Source: Xanthobacteraceae bacterium (GTDB lineage Bacteria; Pseudomonadota; Alphaproteobacteria; Rhizobiales; Xanthobacteraceae). From it: DNA of 45,428 nucleotides. The stretch covers positions 1-45,428 of the forward strand of contig JASHOR010000062.1 of the NCBI GenBank assembly GCA_030041005.1, written 5' to 3'. Below the pieces are notes generated by a model. It did no database searches. It saw only the letters and a list, made by a program, of their open reading frames with translations, and was not told the DNA's origin. A program made the position numbers and the translations under genes. This document shows positions 26,404-35,053 of the stretch, piece by piece. Position 1 is the stretch's first letter. Each line of letters begins with the position of its first letter.

Positions 26404-27699
26404 ATGACTATGGAGCGGTGTCGGACCTTTCGCGCGGCAGCCGTCCTGCTTCCGGCTCTCGTGCTTGCGGGGACGATTTCGCGCCCTCTGCCGACCAATG
26501 CGCAGGCCGCAAGCGCAACTAGTCCGTCCCCTCGGTCGCGGCCTGCGATTCGCCCGCGGCAAGGCAATGGGATGCCGAAGGCGGTTGCCGGCCAGCCGAA
26601 GCCGTTACCGCCGCGCCCACCTTTCACGGCCGCCGAAGACGACGACGCCATCATCCCGGGCATCCCGGACGCGCGCTTCTTTGCCGACTCCCCGGCCGAT
26701 TTCATGAAAGCGCTTCCGACTAAGCCCGGACCGTGGCTCGTTCTTTCCAGCGGCGGCAGCGACGGCGCCTTCGGCGCCGGCCTGCTCAACGGTCTCAGCG
26801 CTTCCGGCAAGCGGCCCGATTATTCGGTGGTCACCGGCGTGAGCACCGGTGCGCTCATGGCTCCGTTCGCCTTCGCCGGCCCGCGTTATGACTCCGCGCT
26901 GCGCGACGCCTACACAAGGATCACCGCGGCGGACGTGTTCGAAATCGGCGGGACGCCCGAAAGCTTCCTCGACAGTTGGCCGCTGAAGGACCTTATTGCC
27001 AAGGAAATGACGCCGGCCTTGATGGCCGACATTGCCGCCCAGTATCGGGCCGGCCGCCGCTTGTTCATCGTGACCACGGATCTCGACGCCGAACGCTCGG
27101 TCGTCTGGAACATGGGCGCGATTGCCGCTCACGGTGGCCAGCAGGCGCTCGATCTGATGCGCAGCGTGCTGCTGGCCTCAAGCAGTGTTCCCGGAGCCTT
27201 TCCGCCGGTGCTGATCGACGTCACCAGCAGCGGCAGGCGGTTCGCCGAAATGAATGTCGACGGCGGCATCGGCGGCCAGTTTTTCGTTGCACCGCCGGCA
27301 TTGCTGGCCGCGACTGCGCATGATCGGCTGCCGGCGACGCAGCTCTACATCGTTATCAATTCGGGGCTAAAGCCCGAGTTCGAGGTGGTGAGGCGCTCGA
27401 CCGAAGCGATCCTCGGCCAATCCGTCGATTTGGCGGTAAAGGTCGACACCCGCCTGATGCTCGATCGCGCCTATTTGTTCGCAAAACGCAGCGGGGTTGG
27501 CTTCAACGTCGCCGGCATTCCGGCAGGCTTCAGCGTGCCGAACCGCGGCGCCTTCGATCCGAGCTACATGCGGGCGCTCTTCCAGACTGGTTATGACCTG
27601 GGAAAAAGCGCATCGCCGTTTAGCGCCGAACCTCCCGCATTTTCCGGGCAGTCGTCGTCATCATCACAGGGCTCTTACAAAAGCGGAGCGAAGAAATGA
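26404..27699 (+). CDS. Exported patatin-like phospholipase/acylhydrolase
   Basis: This 431-residue protein has a signal peptide (about 10-36) and a Pro/Arg-rich low-complexity spacer to about residue 75. The patatin domain contains the oxyanion loop SSGGSDGAFGAG (115-126), the nucleophile motif GVSTG with Ser147 and the dyad Asp286 in VDGG. Such enzymes cleave acyl esters of lipids; the substrate is unknown. The reading frame extends 44 codons upstream, but ATG 26404 places the signal peptide at the N-terminus. The stop overlaps the start of the next gene (ATGA). A Ser-rich tail ends the protein. Confidence 0.83.
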   Translation: MTMERCRTFRAAAVLLPALVLAGTISRPLPTNAQAASATSPSPRSRPAIRPRQGNGMPKAVAGQPKPLPPRPPFTAAEDDDAIIPGIPDARFFADSPADFMKALPTKPGPWLVLSSGGSDGAFGAGLLNGLSASGKRPDYSVVTGVSTGALMAPFAFAGPRYDSALRDAYTRITAADVFEIGGTPESFLDSWPLKDLIAKEMTPALMADIAAQYRAGRRLFIVTTDLDAERSVVWNMGAIAAHGGQQALDLMRSVLLASSSVPGAFPPVLIDVTSSGRRFAEMNVDGGIGGQFFVAPPALLAATAHDRLPATQLYIVINSGLKPEFEVVRRSTEAILGQSVDLAVKVDTRLMLDRAYLFAKRSGVGFNVAGIPAGFSVPNRGAFDPSYMRALFQTGYDLGKSASPFSAEPPAFSGQSSSSSQGSYKSGAKK

Positions 27700-28103
27700 G
27701 GATTTTCTTGCGCGTGGTGTTTGCCGCCGCGACTGCCGCATTGCTCGCGGCCACCGTGACCGTGCCCGCGGATGCAGCGGTCAGACAGCCGCACCATTAC
27801 GTGCGCAGCACAGCGAATTCGTTCGACGGGGTGTGGAGCGTGGCGATCTACCCGTCGTACGGATCCTGCAATAGCTACCGCGCCGCCCTTCGTGTTGTCG
27901 GCGGACGCGTGGAGAGCGAGAGCAATGATTTTTCGGCCAACGGCGCGGTCAACCGCAATGGCGTCATCAGCGTGACGGTCACTGGCGGAGCAGGCACGGC
28001 TGTCGGCTACGGGCGGCTGGTCGCCTCGCGCGGCGCCGGACGATGGCGCACCGAGAGCGGCCAATGCGGCGGGATCTGGTACGCCACCAGACGTAAACAC
28101 TGA
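27696..28103 (+). CDS. Small exported hypothetical protein
   Basis: This 135-residue protein has a signal peptide (about 1-27, cleavage near ADA). The mature part is beta-rich, with FDGVWSVAIYPSYGSCNSYRAALRV, VNRNGVISVTVTGG and a C-terminal GRWRTESGQCGGIWYA, so it has two Cys that may pair. It resembles small periplasmic proteins of unknown function common in Bradyrhizobium-like genomes. The ATG overlaps the patatin stop by four bases, which points to translational coupling and a linked role. Confidence 0.72.
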   Translation: MRIFLRVVFAAATAALLAATVTVPADAAVRQPHHYVRSTANSFDGVWSVAIYPSYGSCNSYRAALRVVGGRVESESNDFSANGAVNRNGVISVTVTGGAGTAVGYGRLVASRGAGRWRTESGQCGGIWYATRRKH

Positions 28104-28140
28104 CCGCATGGAGCCCGCCGAGTCGAGGTCAGGCGCGCGT

Positions 28141-29154
28141 TCAGCCGGCCCGGCGATTGGCGGCAACGGCGGCGTTCCACCAGGGACAGACATCACGTGC
28201 ACGCAGATAATTGCCGTCCATCACGTTCACCGGAACGCGGCCGCCTGCTTCGGCGACATCGCGGCGCAGCGCGCGGGCCTGGTCACGCGCTTCGGGGCTG
28301 AGCCACATGCGGTCGTGGCCCCAGAGGCTCGGACCCTCGGTGCGCTCGTGCGGCGTCCAGTTCTCGGTATCGATGGTCCGGCCGCCCCAGCCGTATTCCA
28401 CCAGGAATTTCGACGGCGACCACGAATAGAACGAAGTGACGTGGTCGTTGACGTGACGACCGAGCGTGGTGCCGATCATCTCCGGCTGGCGCAAAGCGAG
28501 ATCATAGCCTTGGCCGACATCATCGAGATAGCACAGCTCGACCATTAGATGATGGATGCCGTTCTTGCCGGTATCGATGAAGGCAAGGCTGTGGTGGCGC
28601 GCATTGAGGTGGAAGAAATAAGCCTTGAACGGCTTTAGAATATAATCGCTCGGCCTGAAATTGAGAATTTGCGTGTAGAACGGGATCACGTCGTCCAGCC
28701 GTTCGGCGGTAAGCACGGCATGGCCCATGCCGAGCGGGCCGGTGCGGAAACCGGAAATCGAGCGTCCGGGCCGGAACGGCTCGGTGGCGGTCTCGGCGCC
28801 GTGAAAGACTTCGAGCCGATTGCCGATCGGATCGGAGAACACAATCAGATCCTTCACCCTGCGTTCGTCGGCAAGCGCACGCGCGCCACGCGCGACCTTG
28901 ACGCCGTGCATTTCCAGATGCGCCGCCAGCGCATCGAGCGCGGCGCCGTCGGCGACTTCCCAGCCATAAAACGAAGGGCCCTCGTCCTCGCCGCTGTGGA
29001 CGATCACGCGCTGCTTGCGATCGTCCATGCGCAATGCCAGCGTGCCGCGGCTCTGATCGGTGAGCTGCATGCCGAGAAAGCGGGTGCCGTACGTCGCCCA
29101 ATCATCGAGATTGCTGGTGCGGATACCGACATATCCCAGGGCGTCGAGATTCAT
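28141..29154 (-). CDS. Type I extradiol dioxygenase (VOC superfamily)
   Basis: This 337-residue two-domain vicinal-oxygen-chelate protein has the BphC/HsaC layout: N-terminal domain about 1-130 and catalytic C-terminal domain about 140-300. Iron ligands are His145 (GMGHAVL), His201/202 (IHHLMVE) and Glu253 (LVEYGWGG). Conserved second-shell residues DHVTSFYS and the Tyr of EYGWG are present. It should open a catechol-type ring next to the hydroxyls. TAGGAGAG precedes ATG 29154. Neighbouring decarboxylase, hydrolase and reductase genes fit aromatic catabolism; the substrate is unknown. Confidence 0.86.
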   Translation of the reverse strand: MNLDALGYVGIRTSNLDDWATYGTRFLGMQLTDQSRGTLALRMDDRKQRVIVHSGEDEGPSFYGWEVADGAALDALAAHLEMHGVKVARGARALADERRVKDLIVFSDPIGNRLEVFHGAETATEPFRPGRSISGFRTGPLGMGHAVLTAERLDDVIPFYTQILNFRPSDYILKPFKAYFFHLNARHHSLAFIDTGKNGIHHLMVELCYLDDVGQGYDLALRQPEMIGTTLGRHVNDHVTSFYSWSPSKFLVEYGWGGRTIDTENWTPHERTEGPSLWGHDRMWLSPEARDQARALRRDVAEAGGRVPVNVMDGNYLRARDVCPWWNAAVAANRRAG

Positions 29155-29165
29155 CGAACTCTCCT

Positions 29166-29627
29166 ATGACTTATTTTTATCTTATCACATTGAAGCTAAT
29201 GCGTAAAATTGCGCCTTCGGTGGCGGTGATCGATATGACGCCTGATGCGTCACGCGTCGTCGATCAGGTGGCGGCGGGCGACTTGCCGGAGGGATTGGCA
29301 GTCAGCCCGACTGGGGGCTACGCCGTATCGCTGCTGACCAACGGCTCCGGCAACTCGGCGCCGAACAACGTCTTCTACGCCAGCGACCATTCGACCGCGG
29401 TGCTGCTCAGGATCAACAACAAGACGGTACGCAAGGTGGGAGAGACGTTGGTTGGGGGGCTCGCCGAACGCATCGCCTTCAGCCCTGACGGCCGCTACGT
29501 CTATATCGCCAACGGCGTCGAGCAAAGCCTCGTCACGTTCCGGGTCGCAGGCGATAAGCTGGTACCGACGGGATCGCACCTCAAACTGCCCGGCCATCCC
29601 GCCTCGATGCGCGGCGATACGCCTTGA
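29166..29627 (+). pseudogene. YncE/YVTN-type beta-propeller, N-terminally truncated remnant
   Basis: This 153-codon frame contains propeller-blade sequence: APSVAVIDMTPDASRVVDQVAAGDLPEGLAVSPTG, then LAERIAFSPDGRYVYIANGVEQSLVTFRVAGDKL, ending LPGHPASMRG, which looks like a natural family C-terminus. Full YncE-like proteins are about 330-400 residues with a signal peptide, so at least half the propeller is missing. The first 15 residues are unrelated, and the ATG lies 11 bases from the start of the divergent dioxygenase gene with no ribosome binding site. Most likely a gene fragment. Confidence 0.62.
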
Positions 29628-29647
29628 AGTAAGCGTTCGGGGACGCG

Positions 29648-30325
29648 TCAATCGAAGCCAAAAAACGTGCAGAATTCCGCGGGCGCTGCCCGCGGGGAGC
29701 GGAAACTGTTCGCCGGGTGCGAGTGATCGCCGTAGCCGATGGCGACGGCGCAGAACAACATCTGCTCGGCCGGCATGTTCGCAAACTGTCGCACGATTGC
29801 ATGCATGCGCGCCCAGGATTCCTGCGGGCAGGTATCGAGGCCGTAGCTGCGCGCAAGAAACATCAGCGCGTGGATGTAGCCGCCGAGGTCAGCCCACTGT
29901 CCCGGCCCAAGCTTGCGATCGATGGCGACGAACAGCGCCACAGGCGCGTTGAAGAATTCGAAATTGCGCTTGTACTGTGCAAGCCGCCCGGCGGCATCAT
30001 CGCGCGCAACGCCGAGCGCGCCGTAAAGCTGGACGCCGTGCTGCTCGCGGCGCGACTTGTACGGCTCCCACATCGCCTTCGGATAGATCGGATATTCGGC
30101 CTCGTCGCCGCGCGGGTCGTGGCCGTCGATCTGCTCGGCGACCTGCCGCTTGATCTCGGCCAACGGCGCGCCGGTCACGGCATAGACGTGCCACGGCTGC
30201 AAGTTGCCGCCGGAAGCGGCGCGCGCCGCGCGCTCGACCAGATCGCGCACGATCGCCGGCTCGATCGGCTTGTCGAGGAACCAACGGCACGCGATACGCG
30301 ACTCCACGGCTTCGAATACGTCCAT
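29648..30325 (-). CDS. Nitroreductase family FMN protein
   Basis: This is a protein of about 225 residues with the nitroreductase fold. The FMN-binding start MDVFEAVESRIACRWFLDKPI, the RAARAASGGNLQPWHVYAV segment and the C-terminal AVAIGYGD...NSFRSPR are typical. The family performs NAD(P)H-dependent reductions of nitro, quinone or ring substrates. ATG 30325 is chosen from similarity; the frame extends 11 codons further to 30358. It is convergent with the propeller remnant. Confidence 0.85.
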   Translation of the reverse strand: MDVFEAVESRIACRWFLDKPIEPAIVRDLVERAARAASGGNLQPWHVYAVTGAPLAEIKRQVAEQIDGHDPRGDEAEYPIYPKAMWEPYKSRREQHGVQLYGALGVARDDAAGRLAQYKRNFEFFNAPVALFVAIDRKLGPGQWADLGGYIHALMFLARSYGLDTCPQESWARMHAIVRQFANMPAEQMLFCAVAIGYGDHSHPANSFRSPRAAPAEFCTFFGFD

Positions 30326-30410
30326 GATGCACTCATGCCTTCCGCTGGTCATGACCAAGGTGAGGAAAGCGCAAGCCCGACAAACCGCAGCGGCGCTTTT
30401 GCGACGACCG

Positions 30411-31673
30411 TCAATAGGCCGTTTTCGTAATCTCGCCCGAACCGCTCACGTACCAGCGTTCGCTGACGAACGACTTGCCGGACAGCCGATCGGCAAGCCA
30501 GTCGGCGACCAAAATCGGCGGGAACGGACCCAGATTGGTGGCGGGAACGTTGCCGACCGAATGCCGCGACTCCTGGTAGATCACCATCTGCTTCGGTCCC
30601 TTGAGCGCGGCCACCATGGCTTCCGAATGTTCGACCGGGCTCAATTCATCCGCTTCGCCGGCAACACACAAAAACGACGCGCGGATCCTGTCGGCATGGC
30701 CCTCCCAGGTGATCGCCTGGCGGAATTTGTCGAATTCGTCCTCGTCGGTGATGCCGGACATGTACATGAAGCGCTTCTTGAAGGTCGGCGAGGCTTCCTC
30801 GAAGATGGTGCGGCAGCCGGGCTCGTGGCACACCGACATCACCGCGCAGGCCTTGATACGTGGCTCGTGCGCGGTCAGCACCAGGCCGAATAAGGTGCCG
30901 AAGCTCGTCCCCGAGATGCCGATACGCGCGGCGTCAAGCTCGGGCCGTTGCGCGATCCACTCGACCAGCGCCGGTCCGGCGGCCATCCAGTTTTCCATCG
31001 AGAAATAGAGCCCGATCATCGGCGCCTCGTATTGCCCTGGCCCGTCGATCGCGAGCACCGCCATGCCGCGATTGAGGAAGCGGTCGCCATAGAGGGCGAC
31101 CTGGATTTCCTTGTAGGAATCCATGCCGGGAACCGCGATCACCACCGGCAGCCTGCCGCCGGAATGATGCGGCGGCAGATGCAGCCAAGCCGGGATCGCC
31201 TTGTCCTTGAACGGCACCCACACCGCCTCGACGTGATGATCGGCGATCGCGGCATATTTGGCATAGCATTCGCGCTTCTTGTTGTTGTAGGCGATATTGG
31301 TCTCGTCGTTCTCGTCATAGGGCCATTGCGCGGCGCCCCAATGCACCGCCGCCATGAAGAAATTGTCGCGCGCGGTAATCTTGCGGTCGGCCGCCAGGGC
31401 GGCATTGGCCTTGCCCTCGCGGCGCCGCGCCACAGCGGCGAAAGCCGGACCAATATCGGCCATCTTCTTTACGCGCTCGCGAATGCCGGCAAAATCGGCA
31501 TTGGCTTCCATCCCGCACGGCGCATGGATATAGAGCGAGCGGGGCTGATCCCAGTCGATCCCGTTGGCGCGGATGATGTTGTCGATCAGCCAACGCTGGG
31601 CGTCGAAGCGGCGGACGTGCGGCGCGCCGCGTTTGTCGAGGATGGGCGGAAATTCCTGGCTGGGACGATTCAT
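30411..31673 (-). CDS. Alpha/beta hydrolase (esterase/C-C hydrolase-like)
   Basis: This 420-residue protein has an N-terminal helical cap region (about 1-145) and an alpha/beta hydrolase core. The nucleophile elbow is GTSFG with Ser257. The likely acid is the Asp of GEADEL near 349, and the base is the His of ESRHSVGN near 380. The layout resembles FrsA-like and 2,6-dihydropseudooxynicotine hydrolase-like proteins, which cleave C-C or ester bonds. GGAGG precedes ATG 31673. It is transcribed in the same direction as the nitroreductase. Confidence 0.82.
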   Translation of the reverse strand: MNRPSQEFPPILDKRGAPHVRRFDAQRWLIDNIIRANGIDWDQPRSLYIHAPCGMEANADFAGIRERVKKMADIGPAFAAVARRREGKANAALAADRKITARDNFFMAAVHWGAAQWPYDENDETNIAYNNKKRECYAKYAAIADHHVEAVWVPFKDKAIPAWLHLPPHHSGGRLPVVIAVPGMDSYKEIQVALYGDRFLNRGMAVLAIDGPGQYEAPMIGLYFSMENWMAAGPALVEWIAQRPELDAARIGISGTSFGTLFGLVLTAHEPRIKACAVMSVCHEPGCRTIFEEASPTFKKRFMYMSGITDEDEFDKFRQAITWEGHADRIRASFLCVAGEADELSPVEHSEAMVAALKGPKQMVIYQESRHSVGNVPATNLGPFPPILVADWLADRLSGKSFVSERWYVSGSGEITKTAY

Positions 31674-31868
31674 GGGCTGCCTCCGGTGCCGAACGCCAAC
31701 TCACTTGCCCGGCACGCCATAGATCGGAATGGATCGGAGCCATTATCGGCCCGCTACATCCGGCATTGTCAACGACCGTCAAGGCGCCTGCGCGACCGCG
31801 TTGCAGCGCCACCGCTGCCGAGCATTTTCCCCCTGCAATTGGCGGATCGAGGCGGTGACGAGTGGAGT

Positions 31869-31993
31869 GGAATTGACATTCACTATCCCCCACGCCACTA
31901 GTGTCCCGATTCCGAAGTTCGCAAACGAGGGTGCCGCATAATGATGCGAACTTCGGAATCGGGACACTAGGTCGCGAAGCGGATGTCAAATCC
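31869..31993. repeat. Composite repeat B, inverted-repeat module interrupted by a nested palindrome
   Basis: Arms at 31869-31884 and 31978-31993 are near-complements and match the arms at 24923-24977 (ATTGACATTC and GGATGTCAAATCC). Between them the CACTAG centre carries the 31898-31970 palindrome. Without it, the module would be about the length of the 24.9 kb copy. It lies upstream of the alpha/beta hydrolase and chrA genes. Confidence 0.75.
31898..31970. repeat. CTAG-bounded palindromic element, copy 3 (nested)
   Basis: CTAG bounds the element at 31898-31901 and 31967-31970. The perfect 26-base arms (31898-31923 and 31945-31970) include GATTCCGAAGTTCGCA. The 21-base loop matches the loop of copy 1 at 7796-7870. 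Comparison with the empty module at 24923-24977 shows insertion at CTAG, with CTAG now on both sides. It is too short to encode a protein, so any movement would need enzymes in trans. Confidence 0.85.
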
Positions 31994-32022
31994 AAAAGCT
32001 CCACTGGCGCTTAATAGCTGCT

Positions 32023-32090
32023 AATGGTCCTTTGATTCCAACATTCGCACGGGGGCGTGGGATGCGAATGTTGGAATCGGGCCACTAGCG
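32023..32090. repeat. Palindromic element, variant stem, copy 4 (abuts chrA)
   Basis: Perfect 16-base arms GATTCCAACATTCGCA (32034-32049) and complement (32063-32078) are bordered by GGTCC on the left and GGGCCACTAGCG on the right. It is homologous to 25007-25080. Its right end is only two bases before the chrA ATG at 32093. Confidence 0.8.
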
Positions 32091-32092
32091 CG

Positions 32093-33460
32093 ATGGATTC
32101 GCTCGCACAGGAAAGCGCCATCGCGGCGGATCGCGCCGACATCCGTGACGCCTTTGACGTATGGGTGCGGGTGTCCGCTGCGGGAATCGGCGGCGCCGCC
32201 CTGCAGCTCGCGACCATGCACCGGCTCCTCGTGCAGAGAAAGAGCTGGATTTCCGAAGACCGCTTTTTTCACGCGCTCAGCTATTGCATCGCCCTTCCCG
32301 GCCCGGAGACGCAGCAGCTATCCATCTATATCGGCTGGCTGGCCAACCGCATGATGGGCGGAATAATGGCCGGCGGCCTGTTCATACTGCCCGGCGCGGC
32401 CTGCATGATGGCGCTGACGTTCGGCTATCTCACCGGCGGCGACTCGGCGATGGGACACGCGATATCGCTGGGCATCCGGCCGGCCATCCTCGCTGTCATG
32501 GCCGAGGCCATCCTGCGCTTCGGCCGGCACGTGATCCACAATTCATGGATGGCCGCGCTGACCAGCGCGGCCTTCCTTGCGGCGTTCTTCAAGATTGACT
32601 TTTCGCTCGTCCTGGTCGCCTCGGCCGCCGTCGGCATCTGTGCGGAACTGGCGGGATTTCACGGGTTCGCGCGACCCAGCGCCGATCCGGCGGTCGACGG
32701 GTTCGACCAACGCCGCGGGACACCCCACACGCCGCCCGGCATGCGCCACTTCACTCGCTCGCTGATTTTCTGGCTGGTGCTATGGCTGGCGCCGCCGATC
32801 ATACTCGTTGCGCTGTTAGGGTGGAGCAATATCTACGCGCAAATCTCGCTTCTCTCCGGCAAGGCCGCGGTGATGGCGATCGGCGGGGATTATGCCGCCG
32901 TCGCCTATGCCGCCCAGCAGGTCGTCTCCTCCTATCACTGGCTCTCGGCCCGCGAGGTGCAGGACGGCATCGCCATGGGCGAGATGGTGCCCGGCACGAT
33001 CATGATCGTGACGCAATTTTTCGGCTCGGTCGCCGCCTATCGGGATCCCGGCCTGCTGCCGCCGCTGGTTGCCGGCGCCTTCGGCGGACTGCTGGCGACG
33101 TGGATGACGTTCTGTCCCTGCTTTCTCTGCATCATGGTGGCTGCTCCCTTCATCGAGGGAATGCGCCGCCATGCCTTGCTCAACAGCACTCTGCAAGCCG
33201 TCACGGCTGCGGCCGTAGCCATGATTCTCTATCTGTCGATCTGGTTCGGAATTCGCACCGTGTTCACTGACGTCAAGACCGTTCACTATGGCGGCATCGC
33301 GTTCGATTGGCCCAATCTCGCCAGCATCGATCCCGTAGCTTTGGTCCTGTTTGTCTGCGCCGCAATTGCCGTGCTGCATTTCAAGGTGGGGACGGTCAAG
33401 ACGCTGATCGGCTCGTCGGTGATCGGTCTCATCCTGCTCATGCTCGGCTTCGCCGGATGA
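32093..33460 (+). CDS. chrA: Chromate transporter (ChrA, CHR family)
   Basis: This 455-residue membrane protein is built of two homologous CHR halves. The first contains GGAALQLATMHRLLVQRKSWISEDRFFHALSYCIALPGPETQQLSIYIGW (about 28-77) and GGLFILPGA. The second contains VQDGIAMGEMVPGTIMIVTQFFGSVAAY near 290-318. CHR proteins export chromate or related oxyanions. ATG 32093 is the first Met compatible with the family start. No ribosome binding site is visible, because the palindromic repeat ends just before it. The natural substrate here is unproven. Confidence 0.88.
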   Translation: MDSLAQESAIAADRADIRDAFDVWVRVSAAGIGGAALQLATMHRLLVQRKSWISEDRFFHALSYCIALPGPETQQLSIYIGWLANRMMGGIMAGGLFILPGAACMMALTFGYLTGGDSAMGHAISLGIRPAILAVMAEAILRFGRHVIHNSWMAALTSAAFLAAFFKIDFSLVLVASAAVGICAELAGFHGFARPSADPAVDGFDQRRGTPHTPPGMRHFTRSLIFWLVLWLAPPIILVALLGWSNIYAQISLLSGKAAVMAIGGDYAAVAYAAQQVVSSYHWLSAREVQDGIAMGEMVPGTIMIVTQFFGSVAAYRDPGLLPPLVAGAFGGLLATWMTFCPCFLCIMVAAPFIEGMRRHALLNSTLQAVTAAAVAMILYLSIWFGIRTVFTDVKTVHYGGIAFDWPNLASIDPVALVLFVCAAIAVLHFKVGTVKTLIGSSVIGLILLMLGFAG

Positions 33461-33565
33461 ATGGCGCGCGACGGCCAGGCCGCGCCAACGCCGCAACGCC
33501 TACGCGAGGGCGCCATTGACAACGGCCCACGGCCGGCCATGCTGAGCCGCGCGAAGGAGCAGCGG

Positions 33566-35041
33566 ATGCAGCAACACGGCAATGTCAAGGCCGCGATCGA
33601 CTACGATGATCTGCGCGAATGGCTGGCAGCCGCGGAAGCGCTGGGCGAGGTCCGCGAAATCGACGGTGCTAGCTGGCAAGAGGACATCGGGCTGGCGGCC
33701 GAGGCGATCCTGCGCGAGGAGAACGGTCCCTGCGTCGTCTTCGACAATATTCCCGGCTGCCCGAAAGGCTTTCGCGTCCTGCTCAACATGTTCGCCGGCA
33801 CGCGCCGCAACATGACCCTCGGTTTCCCCGACCACCTCAATAAATGGGAGTTGAGCAACGCTTATCGCGAGGCCTACTTGGCCGAGCCGAAAATCATCCC
33901 GCATGAGATCGTCGACCATGGACCGGTGCTGGAGAACGTGCTCATCGGCGACGATATCGACGTGACCAAATTTCCGTCCCCGATCTGGCACGAGAAGGAC
34001 GGCGGCCGTTACATCGGCACCGGCACCTACAGCATCACGCGCGATCCGGAAGAGAACTGGCTCAACGCCGGCGCCTATCGCGCTCAGGTGCATGACAAGA
34101 CCTCGGTCGGCATCCTCACCGCGCGCGGCCATCACGGTTATATCCATCGCGAAAAATACTGGGCGCGGGGCGAAGCGATGCCGGTGGCGATGGTGCTGGG
34201 CGGCGACCCGCTGGCGTTCTTCTACGGCGGCGTCGAGGCGCCCTATGGCACGTTCGAGCTCGACATCGTCGGTGGCATGCGCGGCCGTCCGACCAAGATG
34301 GTGCGCGGCAAGTTCACGGGCCTGCCGTTCCCGGCCAACGCTGAAATCGTGCTCGAAGGCTTCGTGGCGCCTGGCAAAGTTCACGACGAGGGTCCATTCG
34401 GCGAATGGACTGGTCATTATGCTGGCGGCCGCCGCCCGATCCCGGTGCTCGACATCAAGGCGATCTATCATCGCAACGATCCGATTCTGCTCGGCGTGCC
34501 GCCGATGGGCGGCGGCCCTGACGAGATGTCGCGCTATCGCGCCGTGATGCGCTCGGCGATGATCAAGCAGAACATGACCAATGCCGGCGTCCCCGGCGTG
34601 CAGCAAGTGTGGTGTCACGAGGTCGCCGGCGCGCGCATGCTGCACGCGATCTCCATTACGCAGCGCTATCCCGGCCACGCCGTACAGGCCGCGCATATCG
34701 CCGCACAGTGCGGCGCCTCGGCCTATGCGTCGAAATATGTCGTGGTCTGCGACGACGACATCGACGTGACCAATCTCGAACAGATGCTGTGGGCGATGAT
34801 CACCCGCACCGATCCCAAGCACTCGATCCAATTCATCACTGGTTCGTGGGATTCGAGCGCCGATCCGGCGCTGCCGCCGGAGCGCCGCGCCGCCGGTGAC
34901 TTCACCCATTCGGTAGCCTTGATCAACGCCTGCAAGCCATGGCATTGGCGCGACAAGTTTCCGCCCGCCAATGCGCCGAGCCCGGAGGTCGCGCGCAAGG
35001 CAAAAGAAAGATTCGGCTGGCTACTGAACGGAAAGAGCTAA
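33566..35041 (+). CDS. UbiD-family prenylated-FMN-dependent decarboxylase
   Basis: This 491-residue protein has the UbiD/Fdc fold. Residues matching the catalytic Arg-Glu-Glu network are Arg172 (NAGAYRAQVHDKTSVGI), Glu275 and Glu280 (DEGPFGEWTGHY). The prFMN-binding GYIHREKYWARGEAMPVAMVLGGDP region is present. The enzymes reversibly decarboxylate aromatic or unsaturated acids. ATG 33566 has GAAGGAGC about 8 bases upstream; the frame extends 35 codons further without similarity. No ubiX is in the window. It lies 105 bases after chrA. The stop codon is formed with bases of a repeat remnant. Confidence 0.9.
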   Translation: MQQHGNVKAAIDYDDLREWLAAAEALGEVREIDGASWQEDIGLAAEAILREENGPCVVFDNIPGCPKGFRVLLNMFAGTRRNMTLGFPDHLNKWELSNAYREAYLAEPKIIPHEIVDHGPVLENVLIGDDIDVTKFPSPIWHEKDGGRYIGTGTYSITRDPEENWLNAGAYRAQVHDKTSVGILTARGHHGYIHREKYWARGEAMPVAMVLGGDPLAFFYGGVEAPYGTFELDIVGGMRGRPTKMVRGKFTGLPFPANAEIVLEGFVAPGKVHDEGPFGEWTGHYAGGRRPIPVLDIKAIYHRNDPILLGVPPMGGGPDEMSRYRAVMRSAMIKQNMTNAGVPGVQQVWCHEVAGARMLHAISITQRYPGHAVQAAHIAAQCGASAYASKYVVVCDDDIDVTNLEQMLWAMITRTDPKHSIQFITGSWDSSADPALPPERRAAGDFTHSVALINACKPWHWRDKFPPANAPSPEVARKAKERFGWLLNGKS

Positions 35042-35053
35042 TCGGGACACTAG
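35040..35053. repeat. Right-end remnant of the CTAG palindromic element (copy 5)
   Basis: AATCGGGACACTAG is identical to the right end of copy 3 at 31957-31970 and continues with GCG, as copies 1 and 4 do. No left arm is recognisable. The final two bases of the ubiD-like stop codon belong to this match. A possible degenerate piece of the variant stem (CGTTGGAGTCAGACC) follows near 35088-35102. Confidence 0.55.

Noticed and set aside
31869-32090. Possible CRISPR array, because several similar repeats lie close together
   Set aside because: The repeats are palindromic pairs of different types without regular unit length or unique spacers, and no cas genes are present.
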